Positions 50,162 through 63,692 of a stretch of 64,000 bases of DNA are shown piece after piece. Every line of letters starts with the position of its first letter. Position 1 is the stretch's first letter. Both the position numbers and the translations under genes were made by a program. Under the pieces are notes generated by a model. The model made no database searches. It was given only the letters and a program-made list of their open reading frames with translations, and had not been told where the DNA came from. Source of the stretch: Chrysomallon squamiferum (lineage: Eukaryota > Mollusca > Gastropoda > Neomphalida > Peltospiridae); the NCBI GenBank assembly GCA_012295275.1, contig CM022667.1, forward strand, positions 18,635,245 through 18,699,244. Reading direction: 5' to 3'.

Positions 50162-50910
50162 GAGTGGTACCTCGAGTTACGAGCAGCTGCCCGGTCGATT
50201 TTTAGCTTTGAGTTGTGAGCCAAAATTCGAGTTACGAGCTAGATTCAGATACGCCGCCGCTAGTTGGCGCAACGTACATTTCAACATCCGCCCAGCATCT
50301 TGCGTCTCACTTGTTTTACTTCACGTGATTACCTCGCCGTGGAAGCATCTCTGTTGTGTTGTGCTCAAGGCCGGATTTCCCATATAGGCTTTCTAGGCTA
50401 AAGCCTACGGCGGGTACTTCATGAAAATTGTTTATGGCCAGTGTTGCCAATTGTGTGCCTTTCGTCTTTTTAGGAGAGTGTGCGCTTTGTTAAATTTAGG
50501 CTCTTTTGACCTAATTCAATTAAATTATTATGACTAAGAATAAATACCTTTGGACAGAAACTTTGTAAAAATACTGATATTTTTTGAGGTGTGCGCTTTT
50601 TCAGTAAGAATTTGTACGCTTGGGATAAGTTATAAAAAAATCATATATTTCATATTATATAATAAACAAAGTAGGAAGGGTGAAGCGGGCATGAAGAGAG
50701 GGCGGTAAAATTTCTAAAGCCTATTGGCGACTAGCACAATAAACCGGCACTGGTTGTTCCCGCGTTTTATGCGGTATTTTGCCAGATATCCATGGATCCT
50801 AAGAAAGTGAGTGCAAAGGCCAGTGCTGAGAAGAAGAAGCGGATGATGTCCATTGCATTAAAGCATGAAATTATAGAAAAACATGAGAGGTGTGCATGTA
50901 GCCTAACATT
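50162..50910 (+). mobile_element. Tigger/pogo-type element, split by a nested hAT-type MITE
   Basis: It begins GAGTGGTACCTCGAGTTACG and runs through the Tigger 5' region, is interrupted at 50366-50752, then resumes with the transposase start [20 protein letters not shown] at 50792 and ends around KHERC (about 50890-50910). Only the N-terminal DNA-binding segment remains. Confidence 0.82.
50366..50752. mobile_element. hAT-type MITE nested in the Tigger element
   Basis: 387 bases with CAAGGCCGGATT at the left and the inverse of CAGTGCCGGTTT at the right. ATAGGCTTT recurs inside both ends. The flanks GTTGTGCT (50358-50365) and GTTGTTCC (50753-50760) look like a diverged 8-bp duplication. The second Tigger copy at 50948 lacks this insert, which confirms the boundaries. 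Confidence 0.75.
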
Positions 50911-50947
50911 TATTGTCTTTTACTGTCTGGTTCCACAACGTGATAAG

Positions 50948-51200
50948 CAGTGGTGCCTTGACTTGCGAGTGCCCCATCTTATGAGTTACGAGTAGTTATT
51001 TGGTCGATTTATAGCTTTGAGTTGCGAGCAAAAATCCGAGTTACGAGCGAGTTCCAGATATGCCGCTGCTACTTGGCACAACAAACAACACATCCGGCCA
51101 GCATCCCGCGTCTCATTCGTTTACTTCATATGGTTACCTCGCCGCGGAAGCATCTTTGTTGTGTTGTGTTAGCATTTTGTGCAGTATTTTGCCAAATTTC
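50948..51200 (+). mobile_element. Second Tigger/pogo-type 5' fragment
   Basis: CAGTGGTGCCTTGACTTGCG starts a second copy of the Tigger 5' region, colinear with 50162-50365 and continuing past the hAT insertion point of the first copy to GCAGTATTTTGCCAAAT. It stops just before the transposase start. Confidence 0.8.
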
Positions 51201-51431
51201 TTATTTAATATATATAATTATAAAAAATTAATCAAGCTTCGTCAGTAGGTTCATCTATTTTGATAGAACAGCAGTTGCAATTTATTATTTTTAGAACTGA
51301 AACTAAGCAAGAAATGATGCCGCCTGACTATATATATCTCATATATTCACCTTCTCATAAAAGAAAAATATTAATAAATCATTTTATTTCCTGAACAATC
51401 CCACACTGTAAAATGAAACAGTCTATCAGTA

Positions 51432-51463
<32 letters not shown>

Positions 51464-53735
51464 ATAAATAATAACTTTCGATCGGAAAAGGACCCATAGT
51501 TTTATGTTCATGAGAAAAAAATGTTCTCATTTTTTATTTGTAATGATAGACACTGCAACAGGTATCTTGAGGCGGCATTTGGAAAATACAGAGAATGACA
51601 ATTTTAAAGTAATATCTTGTTTAATTCTAAAACAGGTGGAAAGATTTTTTCATTTTTTTTGTCTGAACGTTTAACCTTCATTCAAAAATATTTATACCTG
51701 GTTGCTTATACTCAATCATACACTGCCAAGCGACTGGATTTGCAACAAATCGGAAATTAAATGTCAGGACTTCATAAATTAGTCTGATAATTTCTCCAAT
51801 ATTCAGTCAGAATTGGGCTTTATTTAAATATTTCACTTTAAATGTTTATTATATTTTAAATTCAAAAACAGAAAATGAACTTCACAAAATGGTAATGCTA
51901 TTAGGAACAGTGAATGATTTATTTTATGATAGAGTTTCAAGTAATTTAACATTTGCACATAACAGTGAGTAAACAAAGTAAAACAGAACAAATATAAAAC
52001 CAGTGTGACAAATTTATTAATAGCTTTCTGCAATTTTTGATACCGTACCATACAATGGTGGCATTATGTACAACACATGCAGTCAGTAGGCATGTAAAAT
52101 TATTTTGAAATGTTCTTAAAATGTACAGTAGTTTTTAATTCTGAAGATAGCCAAACTGAGTGGTGCAAGTACAATCATTTCACCATTTTATTATATCTAC
52201 ATCTTTAGTAAACTTCATCAGAGAAATCTTTTGTACCATATTGTTTGTGTAGGTAAAATGAATCAATAAAAAATTACTTAAAGGAAAAGAAGGGATGAGA
52301 AAAAATATATAGTAAAAATAAAAAAATAAAAAATAAAAATCAATAAACTGTTTTGTAACAAAGTGGAGAAAAAAAAAATCTTATCATTAATATGTTTATA
52401 TTCAAATTAAACAGAATTTTAAGCATTCAGTATTAATTTTAGATTAAAATAGTCCATAAATTAAAAAAATGTATATGTATTGTTCTCTAAACTGTAGAGC
52501 AAATTGTAATATTTTACAATATGAACTGCTTTGTATCCAAGCTTATTAGAAAAATAGGAACAAGGAAAAACATTCGATACATTTTCATGTTATTCTTCAA
52601 ATTCTCCATTTTGTTATTATTTGCAAAAAACTAATATTCATGTAATTCAATTTTGAGTCTTTGGTTGCCTAATTAACAAAAAATTAAATGCATTACACAA
52701 GGCTAATGTAAAATTAAGAGGAACAATGGTGTAATCAGTAATTTAAAAAATACACAGACAACTTGTTAAACAGTAAAATCAAACTGATGTTATGTAGCAA
52801 AAATATCACATAATACTGAACAGCTCATTTCTGGTTACTAATAAAAAAGAAAAATTTATATATATATATATAAAAATCATTTTAAAGTTCATTATAACCC
52901 CCTTTGAAGCAATACTAACTATTTGCCATTTAAGATGATTTTACTTATTTTGATAAAAGTTGCCACTGAACAATGACAAAAAAAGAAGTTTTAAAGAGAT
53001 GGTTTTTAAAATCAATATTTTTTCAGATTTTAAGTATAAACATGGAAACAATTTCAGCACTTGAAATGTAAAGCACTTCCAGTTATCACTTGCATGAAAC
53101 TGAGAAAAAGAAAATGTTTTTTTCTCATCTGACTTAGATTGCTGAAGCATCTAATGAAAATAATTTGGCCAAGTCAAGAAATAAACTTAAATGTTCATTT
53201 TGTTCTTCATTTTCATTGTGTTGAGGATAATAATGGGAATTTTTTTTTTTTTTTTTTTTTGAAAATCCAACACAGAAAATTGCCACACTTACTAAATTTC
53301 CTTATTCAGGTGACAACATCTGCCCTCCATTTTGAAAGAAGCTAAAGTCTTTTTTTAACAATGTTAGGGCACAAACGGCAGGAATAATAATGGTACCATT
53401 TAAAAACTTTAGATTAATGTGGCTGTGCTTGCTAATTATCACTGATTTTTGTACTTTTTCCAATACTTCCCTCACTAGAGATAAATGCCACAAAATATTA
53501 GAAGTCATTTTTGGTTTGTTAGAAGTTCAATATACTAACACTGAAAATCAACTACTGGATGATGTAGATGACAAACTTGTCATTGTCAATGCTGCCAGTA
53601 ATACAAATAATCAACCAGTTCCAAATCCTCCTTGGGAACAAAGGAAAAAATAAAAATGAAAAAGTAAAATAAAATAAAATGCCACCAAGCAAATGCCACT
53701 ATTAAATAATTCATGTTATGGATTTCTGGTAGGCT
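51201..53735. other. Intergenic region and probable LSM14 3' UTR
   Basis: AT-rich, no supported gene. The part left of the LSM14 stop (53736) is probably a long 3' UTR; a minus-strand AATAAA near 51818 is one possible end. A plus-strand open frame at 53390-53653 is discussed among the rejected items. Confidence 0.4.
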
Positions 53736-56700
53736 TTAAGATTTAACACCAACTCTCTGAAATAGAAAAATAAAAGTTAAAATGCATACCTTAATATTTG
53801 TACATTAAATTGTTAGAAAAATCTTATTACATTACAGAACATTTGAATGAGTGATTTATTTGGAACTGATCAGGTAAGTAAATGACAATAAACAATAAAC
53901 TGTTTTTAGACTCATTTCTCTGTACTCTTTTCTTTAAGAACATTTATACTTTAAAGTAATTTAATGATTAGCATAAAGTAATTGTTGCTTCAAGTGAAAA
54001 TTTACCTCATTACTTCTGTTAGGTGGTGGTCCTCTGGAGGAATCATAGTCATAATTCACCCAACCCTGATTTCTTCTACCACCTCTTGCATAACCACCTC
54101 TTCCACCTGTTAATTCATAATAATAGTAAAAAAATCTTGTACAGTAGCAGATTATTTCCTGCTATGCTTTATGAAAAGAACCCCAATGAATAATCTATAC
54201 AAATCTAATGAACAAGAAAGAAAAGAAAAATTCTTAATGATATGCATGATACAGCAGTTTTATCAATATTAAAGTTGTTTTACGCAAATACAGATATACC
54301 TCTAAAACCTCCATATCCTTGATTAAAGTCATTGTAGCCTTGGTTTGAACCCCAGCCACCTCTGCCTCGTCCTCTGAATCCTCTTGTATTCCCACGATAA
54401 CCACCTCTACCTCGCCAGTTTCTTCTCCAACTGTCAGCCACACCAAATGTTTCAACATTCAACTTTCTTTCATCTCTCCAACTCATTTTGGTATTGCTGT
54501 AATGGTGTAAATTAAAGTAATTAACTAGTTCATGCATAAATTATTTCTGATACCTTTTAGGTCAGTATTTGGAGTTACAGAGTAATCTGTCATGGTATTT
54601 AAAAACTGCAATGGTTTCTGATGTTAAAAAGTAATTTTATCCTATCTTAACCAATTTGCAAGTATATGTACACACCCTTTTGCCCTCTCACTTGATTCAC
54701 AACTGATTTTGTCAAAGAATGATTTGTTCTTGTCATAATAAACTTCCTCTGGTTCAGGCTCAACTATTTCATTTTGTTCTTCGTCACCCTCTTTTTCTTT
54801 CTCTCCATTTACAATTTTCTCATCACCTTCAAAAAAAGAATGGGATACATACATACATATATATATTTTTTTTTTTTGTGTGTGTGCATATACATATTTT
54901 TCCATACACACCTCAATTTCAAGGGTTTTTTTTTTTTTTTTTTCAGACTTCATAAACTATTGGATTTAGTCAAATCAGTGAGATTTCTTTTTTTCTAAGC
55001 AGATTCTACCAGGTCATCATCAGCAGATGAAGACAGTGATTCAATATCTTTTTCTAACCATGCTTGTTGTTTCTAATTCAATACACTGAGAAATTTCCCT
55101 CTATACATTGCTCTAAACCCTACCTCTAAAATAAAAAATAAAACTAAGGGACTGTAATGTTCAAATATTATTTTTGTCAAAATTAAACATGCTTGTTTTT
55201 ACTTGTGCCATTTTAACTGATCACTATATAAACACAATGTTCAAAATTAAAATGCCTGGTGTATTGAAGCATTTCAGCTGGAACACATTTTTCAGACCAA
55301 TTCATTACTTTTCTTTTCATATCGGAGGGGCGGTTTATGTAATGATGCACTTTACATGAGAATTTTAGTTTCAATTTCAAATAATGTATAAGCCACTTCT
55401 CCAAATTAGGATGTGTTACTGCATTTAGCAACTTGAACTAGTTGGAGCAACTGATTATTGTTCATTAAATCTTTAAAAATGTCATGTCACCACGTGAATG
55501 TTGATATACACTTGTCAACATTGTAAATAATTACATTAAACACTATGCCAATCTGACCTACTGTTGGGACTAAACATTGGTTAAACCAGTTTTTCATACA
55601 TTTTATTTACGACAAGGACATAATTTTCCGTAACGTAACAAAACCTGATTTTCCAAAACACACACACACACACACATATTTTATTTGCTTCTTTATGAAA
55701 GTAAAAAGTAACAACAAGTGCATATCACAATATTAGGTAAATCATTTGGATCTTTGAAAATAGGAACAGTAGAAGTATTTTGGGTGGCAAAAGGCCAGAG
55801 TGATTACTTTTTTCTTTCTCTAGTCAATTACATATTCTTCATAACTTTTGAATCTTATTGTTTTCATTTTATAATCTTTTAAAGGATAAATATTAGCAAA
55901 ACATTTTCAACAACTCACTAATAGTTAATTTCTTTTTCAGTTCTTCTTCAATTTTTTCTTTATCAAACTGAGCATTAGAACTTTCAAAATCAAATTCTCC
56001 TTCAAATTTTAGTGGAGTTCGTTGCTGACCACCTCTGCTTCTGTTCCCTGAACTTCTTGGCATTCCTCTGGATCCACCTCTAGGAGAGCCTCTAAATGGC
56101 TGAGGAGCGCTTCCATCTCGTCCACCAACACCTAATTAGAAAAAATTTAATTTCCTTACGAAATCATTGTCAATGTAGAGTTTTCAGACAGATAAGAATA
56201 TTGTTTCATTTCATTTTACTGAAAATAAATTAGCATAACACAAAATAACTGCTTAACAAGAAATTATCAATTTTGAAAGATCAACCAACACATCAAGGCT
56301 ACATACTTCCTCGGTTTGGATGTGAAGTTGCACTTCTATTGCTACTCCGTCCTCTTGAATAAGTTGCTGACACAGGTTTGTTTTGTCTTTGTGTCTGATG
56401 GATGCGTTGTTCATTCTTTTGATCATGTTGATGTTGTTGCTGTCTATTAGTATGCTGTGACAATGGTTCAGATGAAGGACCTTTGTCACTGCTGGAAATA
56501 CTGCCTGTTGATGACACCTGGGTACCTTGGTCAGATGTTGGAGATTTACGGTTTAATGGTGGCGTTGTTCCTCGTGAACCTACAAAATATTGATTTAATC
56601 CTTTTAAACAATACTGTTAACAGATTACTTGCTATATACCAGATATTTCAAACATGACATAGCATGTGTGTGTGTGTGTGAACATACAAGCATGAAAAAT

Positions 56701-59700
56701 GTTAAAAAATGTAAAATAACTAAAATGAATGATATTATATATGTGTACATTATAACAGTTTCATGCTAAGGTGATTCTATTATTACAACCCTACATATAT
56801 TGTAATTTTTATGTTTTAATTTGATATTTATGAAAAATGGACAACAATTAAAAAGGACGTCAGTCCCATAAAATATTAAAATTACTACTTATATTTGCAA
56901 ACAAAAGATTTCTATGATTAAGATTGTACAGTCATTTTATAGCAACAACCTGAAGCAGTATGTCACATAAAGATAAATGTAAGGACTAATAATCACTTCT
57001 AGTAATTCTGGAACATTAACATGCCTTATATAAAAGGTTAGTATCAGTAGGACAACAATTTCAAATCAATCTCGACAAAGTAATGAAACTGTATCTAATC
57101 CCCTTAACATGTTTTTAAAATCATGCAGCGTTTAAGATTTTTATAATCAGTTTTAGGCATAACAAATTTTTAATTGTAACTGTTTTACATGCAGTGTGCA
57201 GCAGCAACAAAACAATACCCATTACAAATTACTAGCAAAATGTGTGGATAAGAAAAAATACATTAAACAAAAATAAGGGTGCCGTTTTTACCCGCTCTCT
57301 TGTTCAACAGCTGAGGACCCACTTGTACCCCCTGGTCCACAGTTGGGGATGCCCGATTCATAATGGGCGATGGGCCACGGGAACCTAGGAAATTTAAATC
57401 CACCACTCAAAAATGTAACTAAGAAATTTATATAATGGATGCAGCAAACAAAGTTAATGAAAAGCAAAACATGCAAAATACAACAGCGCAATTTTTTTTT
57501 ATTTATAAACAGGCATTATTTCTTCTTGGTCAATGTCCATGTTAAAATTTCTTTAAAGTGAAAATGTATGTAGATAAATTTCCAGCTCATTTTACTTAAA
57601 TTATTATGAATCATAAAGTCTTTTTATTATAACAAAAATATAAAAAAGAGAAAGTATAAAATTAAAAAAAAAAAATGTACTTAATTTCTGATCTTTCTAT
57701 TTTCAAATTCACTGAATAATCCAAATATAAATATCTTAAGACCAGACATGACAGTAAAAAAAAATGTCTTTTTTCAGATGTCAGTGAAATCTTATCTTCA
57801 ACATTCTTAATGGTAAAAATTGTGAAACTGGAAAAAACTATGGAAAAAAGAAAATATGAAATTTGAATTTAAATAACCCCCATCAACCCAGATGATTTTT
57901 GTTCAGCTTTTTCGTAAGTTCTTTCAAGAGAACCATTTCTTCCACTGTTGTCATATTCTCATCATAAACTAATTTCAACTAATTTTTTTGAAAGAGGCAG
58001 TTTCCATTATTTCATCATTTTAATATCTTCAGTTTTTCAGAAGTAATGTCATAAAACAGTAGCATAAATTACATTAAGTCTTCTTTCAAAAAAACAATAT
58101 GGACCCCTGAAAATGGCCAATTCCAGAATAAGTAAGTCCACTGGGAGCAATGCATTACTGCTACGCTTCAAGTGTTAAGAAGAAACATAAAAAGACATTG
58201 TATTGGTACTGGGAGGCAAATTTTTTCTGACTTTAATTTTGTATAATATGCAAAAACATTAGCACATAATGAAAGCTGTAGCAAAAAGAAACAAAACACA
58301 CAAAAAATTGTGACCATTTTGTACAGCAGTTCAAAAGATATATGCAAATTGGTATGGCATATTTGGTCGGTTTTCAGCCCTGTTTTGGCTGATCAGAAAG
58401 GGCTACTATGGCCAATTGTAGCTTGAAAAATAATTGACACAAAAAGACTGAAAATCAACTAGTGTGATGGGACCAACTTGCTAAATGAGCTCAATTTTTT
58501 ACAGTCCTGTATGTTTATGTGTGTGTTGGCAATAACATGCCAAAATCTTCAAAAGGAAACACAGCAGAATGATTAAAAGTGCAAACAAACACTATGGTTT
58601 CAGTTTTGGTTTTATTTGAAAAGTTCAACCTGTGTTATCAAGATCTTTCAAATGAGACACTTGAATCTAACATTTTTAATTAAAAGAAAAAAAATTCTTT
58701 CCTTTCAAGCCCATAAAAAAAAAGAAAAAATACCTTTTTAATTTATATAGAACTGCACAATTTGATTTAATAAGCAGCTAGAATTTTCGCTCTATTAAAT
58801 AATTAGTAGTAGTAGATGTGTATAATCATGTATATATATTAATGTTACTTACAAGCATTTGATGTTTAACTATAATCCTCTGCAATACTTAAACTCAGCT
58901 AATCCTTAGAGTCCACTCCAGAAAGGTGTTGCAGATATTAATTAGGGGCAACAAAATGTATGTAATCATGAGACTAGAGGCAATTAAAAGACACAGATGT
59001 TGTAAGTGTCATTTGAAGCAGACATAAAATAATTTTCTTAGCTTTGGACTTGCTGTGATTTGACAGCAAACAAAAGTTGCATATCAATGACCATTGTTGA
59101 AATTTTCTCTGATAAAGCTTATCAACAAGCAAAAATAATATTTTACAACTGATCAGTTTATGATTTTATATTTTTTTTAAACTGATTAGTTTTTTTATTC
59201 AGCATTCCACCAATACTTCTGAATAAATTGTTCTGTTATGTAATACCACTTCTGTTATGCTTATGATTCTTAATTTGCAAGAATTTTTAAAGCAAAATAA
59301 TCAACGGTTTTAGAATGGAAGTAATCGGCAAAACAATGTTAATTTGTTTATTTCAGAATGTATTCATGTTATATTCAGTAGAAGTAATAACATAATAAAA
59401 CATGCATCCTACAAGTTATTAAAAATATAATCAACATAGAAATATAATCATTTCAAACAGGGTCAGTTATTTTTAGCTGCACATAAAATCTATTGCAATT
59501 TGGCTAGGTAGGAAACAATTTACAGCGATTTCACTACACACATGCTATAATATATACATTAAAAGTAGAAAGAAAAACATACAGCCAACAAGTTATTAAA
59601 ACAATAAAAAACAGAAATACAATCATTTTAAACAGCCCCAGACCTTTCTAGTTGTACATAAAATCTAAAGCGATTTCGGTCTGTAGAAAATGTAATGGCG

Positions 59701-62562
59701 ATTTTGCTAAGCATGTGCGACTTTCAAATGCAGAGCTTCTTTTTGCCAAAGAAGGCTCACTGTAGTGTCGTACATTGTTTGAAAGGTAATTGAATTAGCT
59801 TTCATTTGATCCGATGAACATGGGTGTTATTTTCAGCCTGTTTTTCTTCTAAATTGATTCGAAGGCATGTAATAGTACATTTTTGGACAACTTTTGACAT
59901 ATAAGCCATTGCCAGCGACGACATGCACACAGAAAGACAAAAATAACACTGAAGCCCTTCTGGTGAAAACAAGCCAGGCATTTGTAGAGCGACCCTATTT
60001 TAGGACTTTTTACTTCACGCTGTTAATTGCTGACCATGGGCGCTGAAGTGCATACTGTACCGCATTTAACACTCTTGTTTGTACCAAGAACTAATTGCAA
60101 CAAAAACAACAACTTCATTTAAAAGATCACATAATTATCTTTATGTCCATGTATTTGTTTTTATGGTGGGTTTTATAGAAGGGATTAGGGAGTGGAGGAA
60201 AATGGACAAAATCTGAACTTTTAACAGCTTCAACCAATTATATCATCAACGCTGCCAGTACCTACATTGTATAATAGACCACATTATATGTTACTAGCTC
60301 TGCCATGTCCAGCCTTAATTCTGTTATGTAAATATTCATCCTAAAAGCATTTCTTAGATGATAAAAAAAAAATCATATTCTTTAGTTGCATTATCTTTTT
60401 ATAATATTTACCTTTCAAATTCTTTATAACCATAGATGTTTTTTTTTATTTATTTATGATTTTTTAAAACCCCCCAAAACCTACACAAAAAGACACACAC
60501 ACACACATGCAAAATAGAATATTACCTGGACCCCCATGCTGTGGAAGACTTCCAAAACCAGATGGTGGTGCTACAGATCCAGGTGCCTGGCTGTAATGTG
60601 GATGTCCATACATGGGCGTTTGTACATACTGCTGATAATTGGGCTGCCCAGCAAAATGTTGAGGCTGTTGCTGGATATTTTGACCCTGGGCTTGGGAAGA
60701 CTATAGAAATATTTTAATGTTCATATATTAACTACACACAAAATATAAATTTATAAATATTCACATATTCTATTCAGAACCCTCTGCTATCTATTATTCA
60801 TTTAAATTCAATTTATATCACTATTATTTTTACACAAAAATTATAAAAACATTTTTTTTTACTCAATATGCCTGGAAATGATAAAGTCATTTTAGATAGT
60901 GTACAAAATAAACATGGTTTTGATCAGGCAGTCAAATTTAAAGTAATTGTGGTAATTTTATTAAAATCAATTCTTACCAAGTTTGTAAAATATTGTAGCT
61001 GCAGTAACATTTTAGGTATGGATATTCCTATATTATTAAGATTGCTTATTTGTTCTTTTCTGGTTGCAAGAAAGAATTTTTTTTTATATTAATCAGAAAT
61101 TAATTTTGCTTACAATAAATTATCATTAAATAAATAATTCACTTCTATTTTCAAATTTATTTAATGAATTGGTACGTTTATTTCATGCACAATTTTACAA
61201 GCAAGGCCATTATTTACAGATTTTCAAAACATGAAAATGTGTTTCCAGCAAAATGAGGTGCAACTATTAACCACTCTGAAAAACAGTGACCAAGCATGGA
61301 TACCTTCACAATGGCTGGATCATGTGGAACACCTTGTAATGGTTGTGTTTTTGGTGGTTCACATACATGCAAGTCTTTGATGTCACTTCCACGGAATATA
61401 ATATATTCAAAAATTTCATCACGAGGGGGTACGGGGCGATCTGTAGGCCGATCTTCTGTACCAAATGATCTAACTGAAAGTAAAAGTCAAAATAACATTA
61501 AGCAAATTTCTTTTAAAGAACCCACAAATAAACAAACAGTCCATTTCCATTACAAAAACACTCATATTAATGATGTTCAAATTTACACTATTATTCATTT
61601 AAGTTGTAATGCATTTGAAAATAACGTGTCTAGCAAAACTGCCACAAATCTGTTTCCTTGTGGGCCAAATAGCCACAGATTTTATGTGCAACTAGAAATC
61701 ACTGGTGCTGTTTAAAATATATATATATATATACATGTAGTTTGTATTTTTAACTTGTAAGATGCACATTTTTCATCCACGTTCTGCCTTTAAGGTATAT
61801 ATAATATGAATATGTTCTGAAATAAACAAATTAACTTGTTTTGCTAATTACTATCTGTGCTCTAAGACACTGGCAATTACTTAGCTTTTGAAAATTCTTG
61901 TGATAGTGAATTAAGAATTATAAATATAACAAACTATACAACACAATAGTACAATATATTCTGTTAACCCAAGTACCAGTAATGGTAGAATGCAGAAAAA
62001 CAAAAAAATAGTACCCCAAAATAATAATTTGATGAGTTTTAAAACAGATTATTTTTACTTAAAGTTTTGATTAGCTGTAGCAGAGAAAGGTACCAAAAAT
62101 TGTCAGGTAAATTGTTTGCAGTAAATCACGGCAATGCAAAGCTAAGAAACCTGTTTCTGCTTCAAATGACAGACTTTGCACATGTGCATCTTTAATTTGC
62201 CTTCAGTTGCATGATTACTTCAATTTTGTTGCCCTTAATTAGTACCTGCATAACCTTTCTGGAGTAGGCTCTGAGGATTAGCCGAATTTATGTATTGAAG
62301 AGGATTTTAGTTAAACATCAGATGCAGTCCTTTTAAGTAACTTTATATAAATATATATACACTACAGTATTTTTTTTTTAACTTATTATCACTAATTATT
62401 TAATACATTTAGAATGACAAATCAAGCAACTTGTGTAAATAAAGTTGTGCAGTGCTATCATTTAACCACTTAAAACGCATCATGACTCTAAAATAAAATG
62501 CATCTAAGTATGTACAAATAAAAATTATTTCAATACATGCAACAGTGGCTGCTCTTTAAACC

Positions 62563-62602
<40 letters not shown>

Positions 62603-63692
62603 TTAATAAATGTTGATGTTCTAATTCATTCTTACTGAAAATACATGGTTGCTATGGACTGAACGCAATGGTAAACTTCAGAGCCATTTTTCTCAATGAT
62701 AAGGAGAAAGTCTGCCTTTGACACGATAAAATGGTCATAACCGAGTCGGTTTTCGAGGTATCAAAAACATTTTGTAGATTTTTAAAGCTTTTAATATACA
62801 TAATCTATCTGATTATGAGAATTTCTCAACAATTTTACTTTTAATGCAGCTGCCCTCTTTTGGTACACTGGCTCATATTTTTCTTTCAAACTGAAAAAGT
62901 AATTTTTAAACTAATAACAATGCAAAAATTAAGTTCATTTAACAAGATGGCCCTAGACAAAATATGGTAGAAAACTGACAAATTACTTATGGTACTGATC
63001 TGCATTTATCTTTTGAACAGAGTCAATGTCATCATTTTTGTTTGTTTTTATTTGTAGCTTTCGTTTTATGTTTATTTCCTTTCCATATTAAATATTAAAA
63101 AATTAATTAAAATTTAGGTTGCTGGTACCCACTCAAAGCCTGGCCTTATGCTTATTTTTTTTTAAATCTAAACCAAAGTCTCAAGTGACCTTATTTTGTT
63201 GAAAATACATGTAACCTCATCGTTGCATTCTAACCGGTGAACCTGAATTGTAATGCTTAACTGGGATATTGCAATGATTTGAATAATGAACGAAACATAT
63301 TGTACATTCTGACAGTATACATTATTATTTTTTGTCATGTCAACAGCATTAATTTAAATTTTTCAAATGGTCTTGTAATTCTGCAACTTTCGTTTTAGTC
63401 AAGCTAAATAAATATTAACGTTTCGTTAGATTCGTGTATAGTTCAATTGTTGTTTGCATCATCTGTGAAAATAAAAATGTCAATATATTTCGTTTAATAC
63501 AAGAAGAAGATTTGTTTTGGTTTCTGGGTGAGAAGTTTGGTCACCAACTAATTTAACGTTTCCATTCTCACCTTTAGCTAGAGCAACCGTCGATTCGTTT
63601 GGATCAATGGTGTACAGTATGCCTTCATATCTAATTTCTGCTTTAGATATCAGGCTTATTTTACTGCCAAGGTATGGTATTCCTCCACTCAT
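53736..63692 (-). CDS. LSM14: LSM14 / RAP55 mRNA-repression protein
   Basis: A P-body and stored-mRNP protein that binds the DDX6 helicase and 4E-T and represses translation. Exons in order: 63572-63692, 61304-61473, 60526-60700, 57292-57384, 56307-56579, 55919-56131, 54676-54826, 54300-54496, 54006-54106, 53736-53756, in phase, 504 residues (human LSM14A 463). The LSm domain covers about 1-85 ([36 protein letters not shown]). A Gln/Pro-rich linker follows. The FDF domain starts near 316 ([18 protein letters not shown]), the FFD box is [13 protein letters not shown] (378-390) and the TFG box is [12 protein letters not shown] (407-418). RGG-rich segments fill about 420-480. The protein ends RVGVKS, encoded by a 21-base last coding exon. 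Exons 4 and 5 encode similar peptides. Vertebrate LSM14A and B cannot be told apart here, as expected before their duplication. Confidence 0.95.
58750..59735 (+). repeat. Left arm of a dispersed inverted repeat in LSM14 intron 3
   Basis: About 985 bases that align, as the reverse complement, with 61605-62460, at roughly 70-75% by eye. Landmarks shared by both arms include CATCTGATGTTTAACTA-type text, GTCATTTGAAGCAGA, GTTAATTTGTTTATTTCAGA and TGCACATAAAATCT. The last 330 bases hold an internal tandem duplication (about 59405-59548 and 59585-59730). Confidence 0.75.
61605..62460 (-). repeat. Right arm of the dispersed inverted repeat in LSM14 intron 1
   Basis: The opposite-orientation copy of the repeat at 58750-59735. 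It lies about 130 bases upstream of exon 2 in transcript order. The two arms therefore flank exons 2 and 3. The element type was not identified; I see no coding frame or terminal repeat in either copy. Confidence 0.75.
62562..62602. repeat. (AAT)n microsatellite in LSM14 intron 1
   Basis: About 13 AAT units. Confidence 0.95.

Noticed and set aside
53390-53653. Plus-strand 87-codon open frame with a hydrophobic N-terminus (MVPFKNFRLMWLCLL) opposite the LSM14 3' UTR
   Set aside because: No splice context, no upstream promoter signal and no recognised domain. It lies antisense to a probable 3' UTR. It reads somewhat protein-like, so transcripts would be needed to change this view.
54719-54998. 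Plus-strand open frames rich in Phe/Tyr near 54.7-55.0 kb
   Set aside because: Antisense translation of LSM14 exon 7 and adjacent poly-T tracts.
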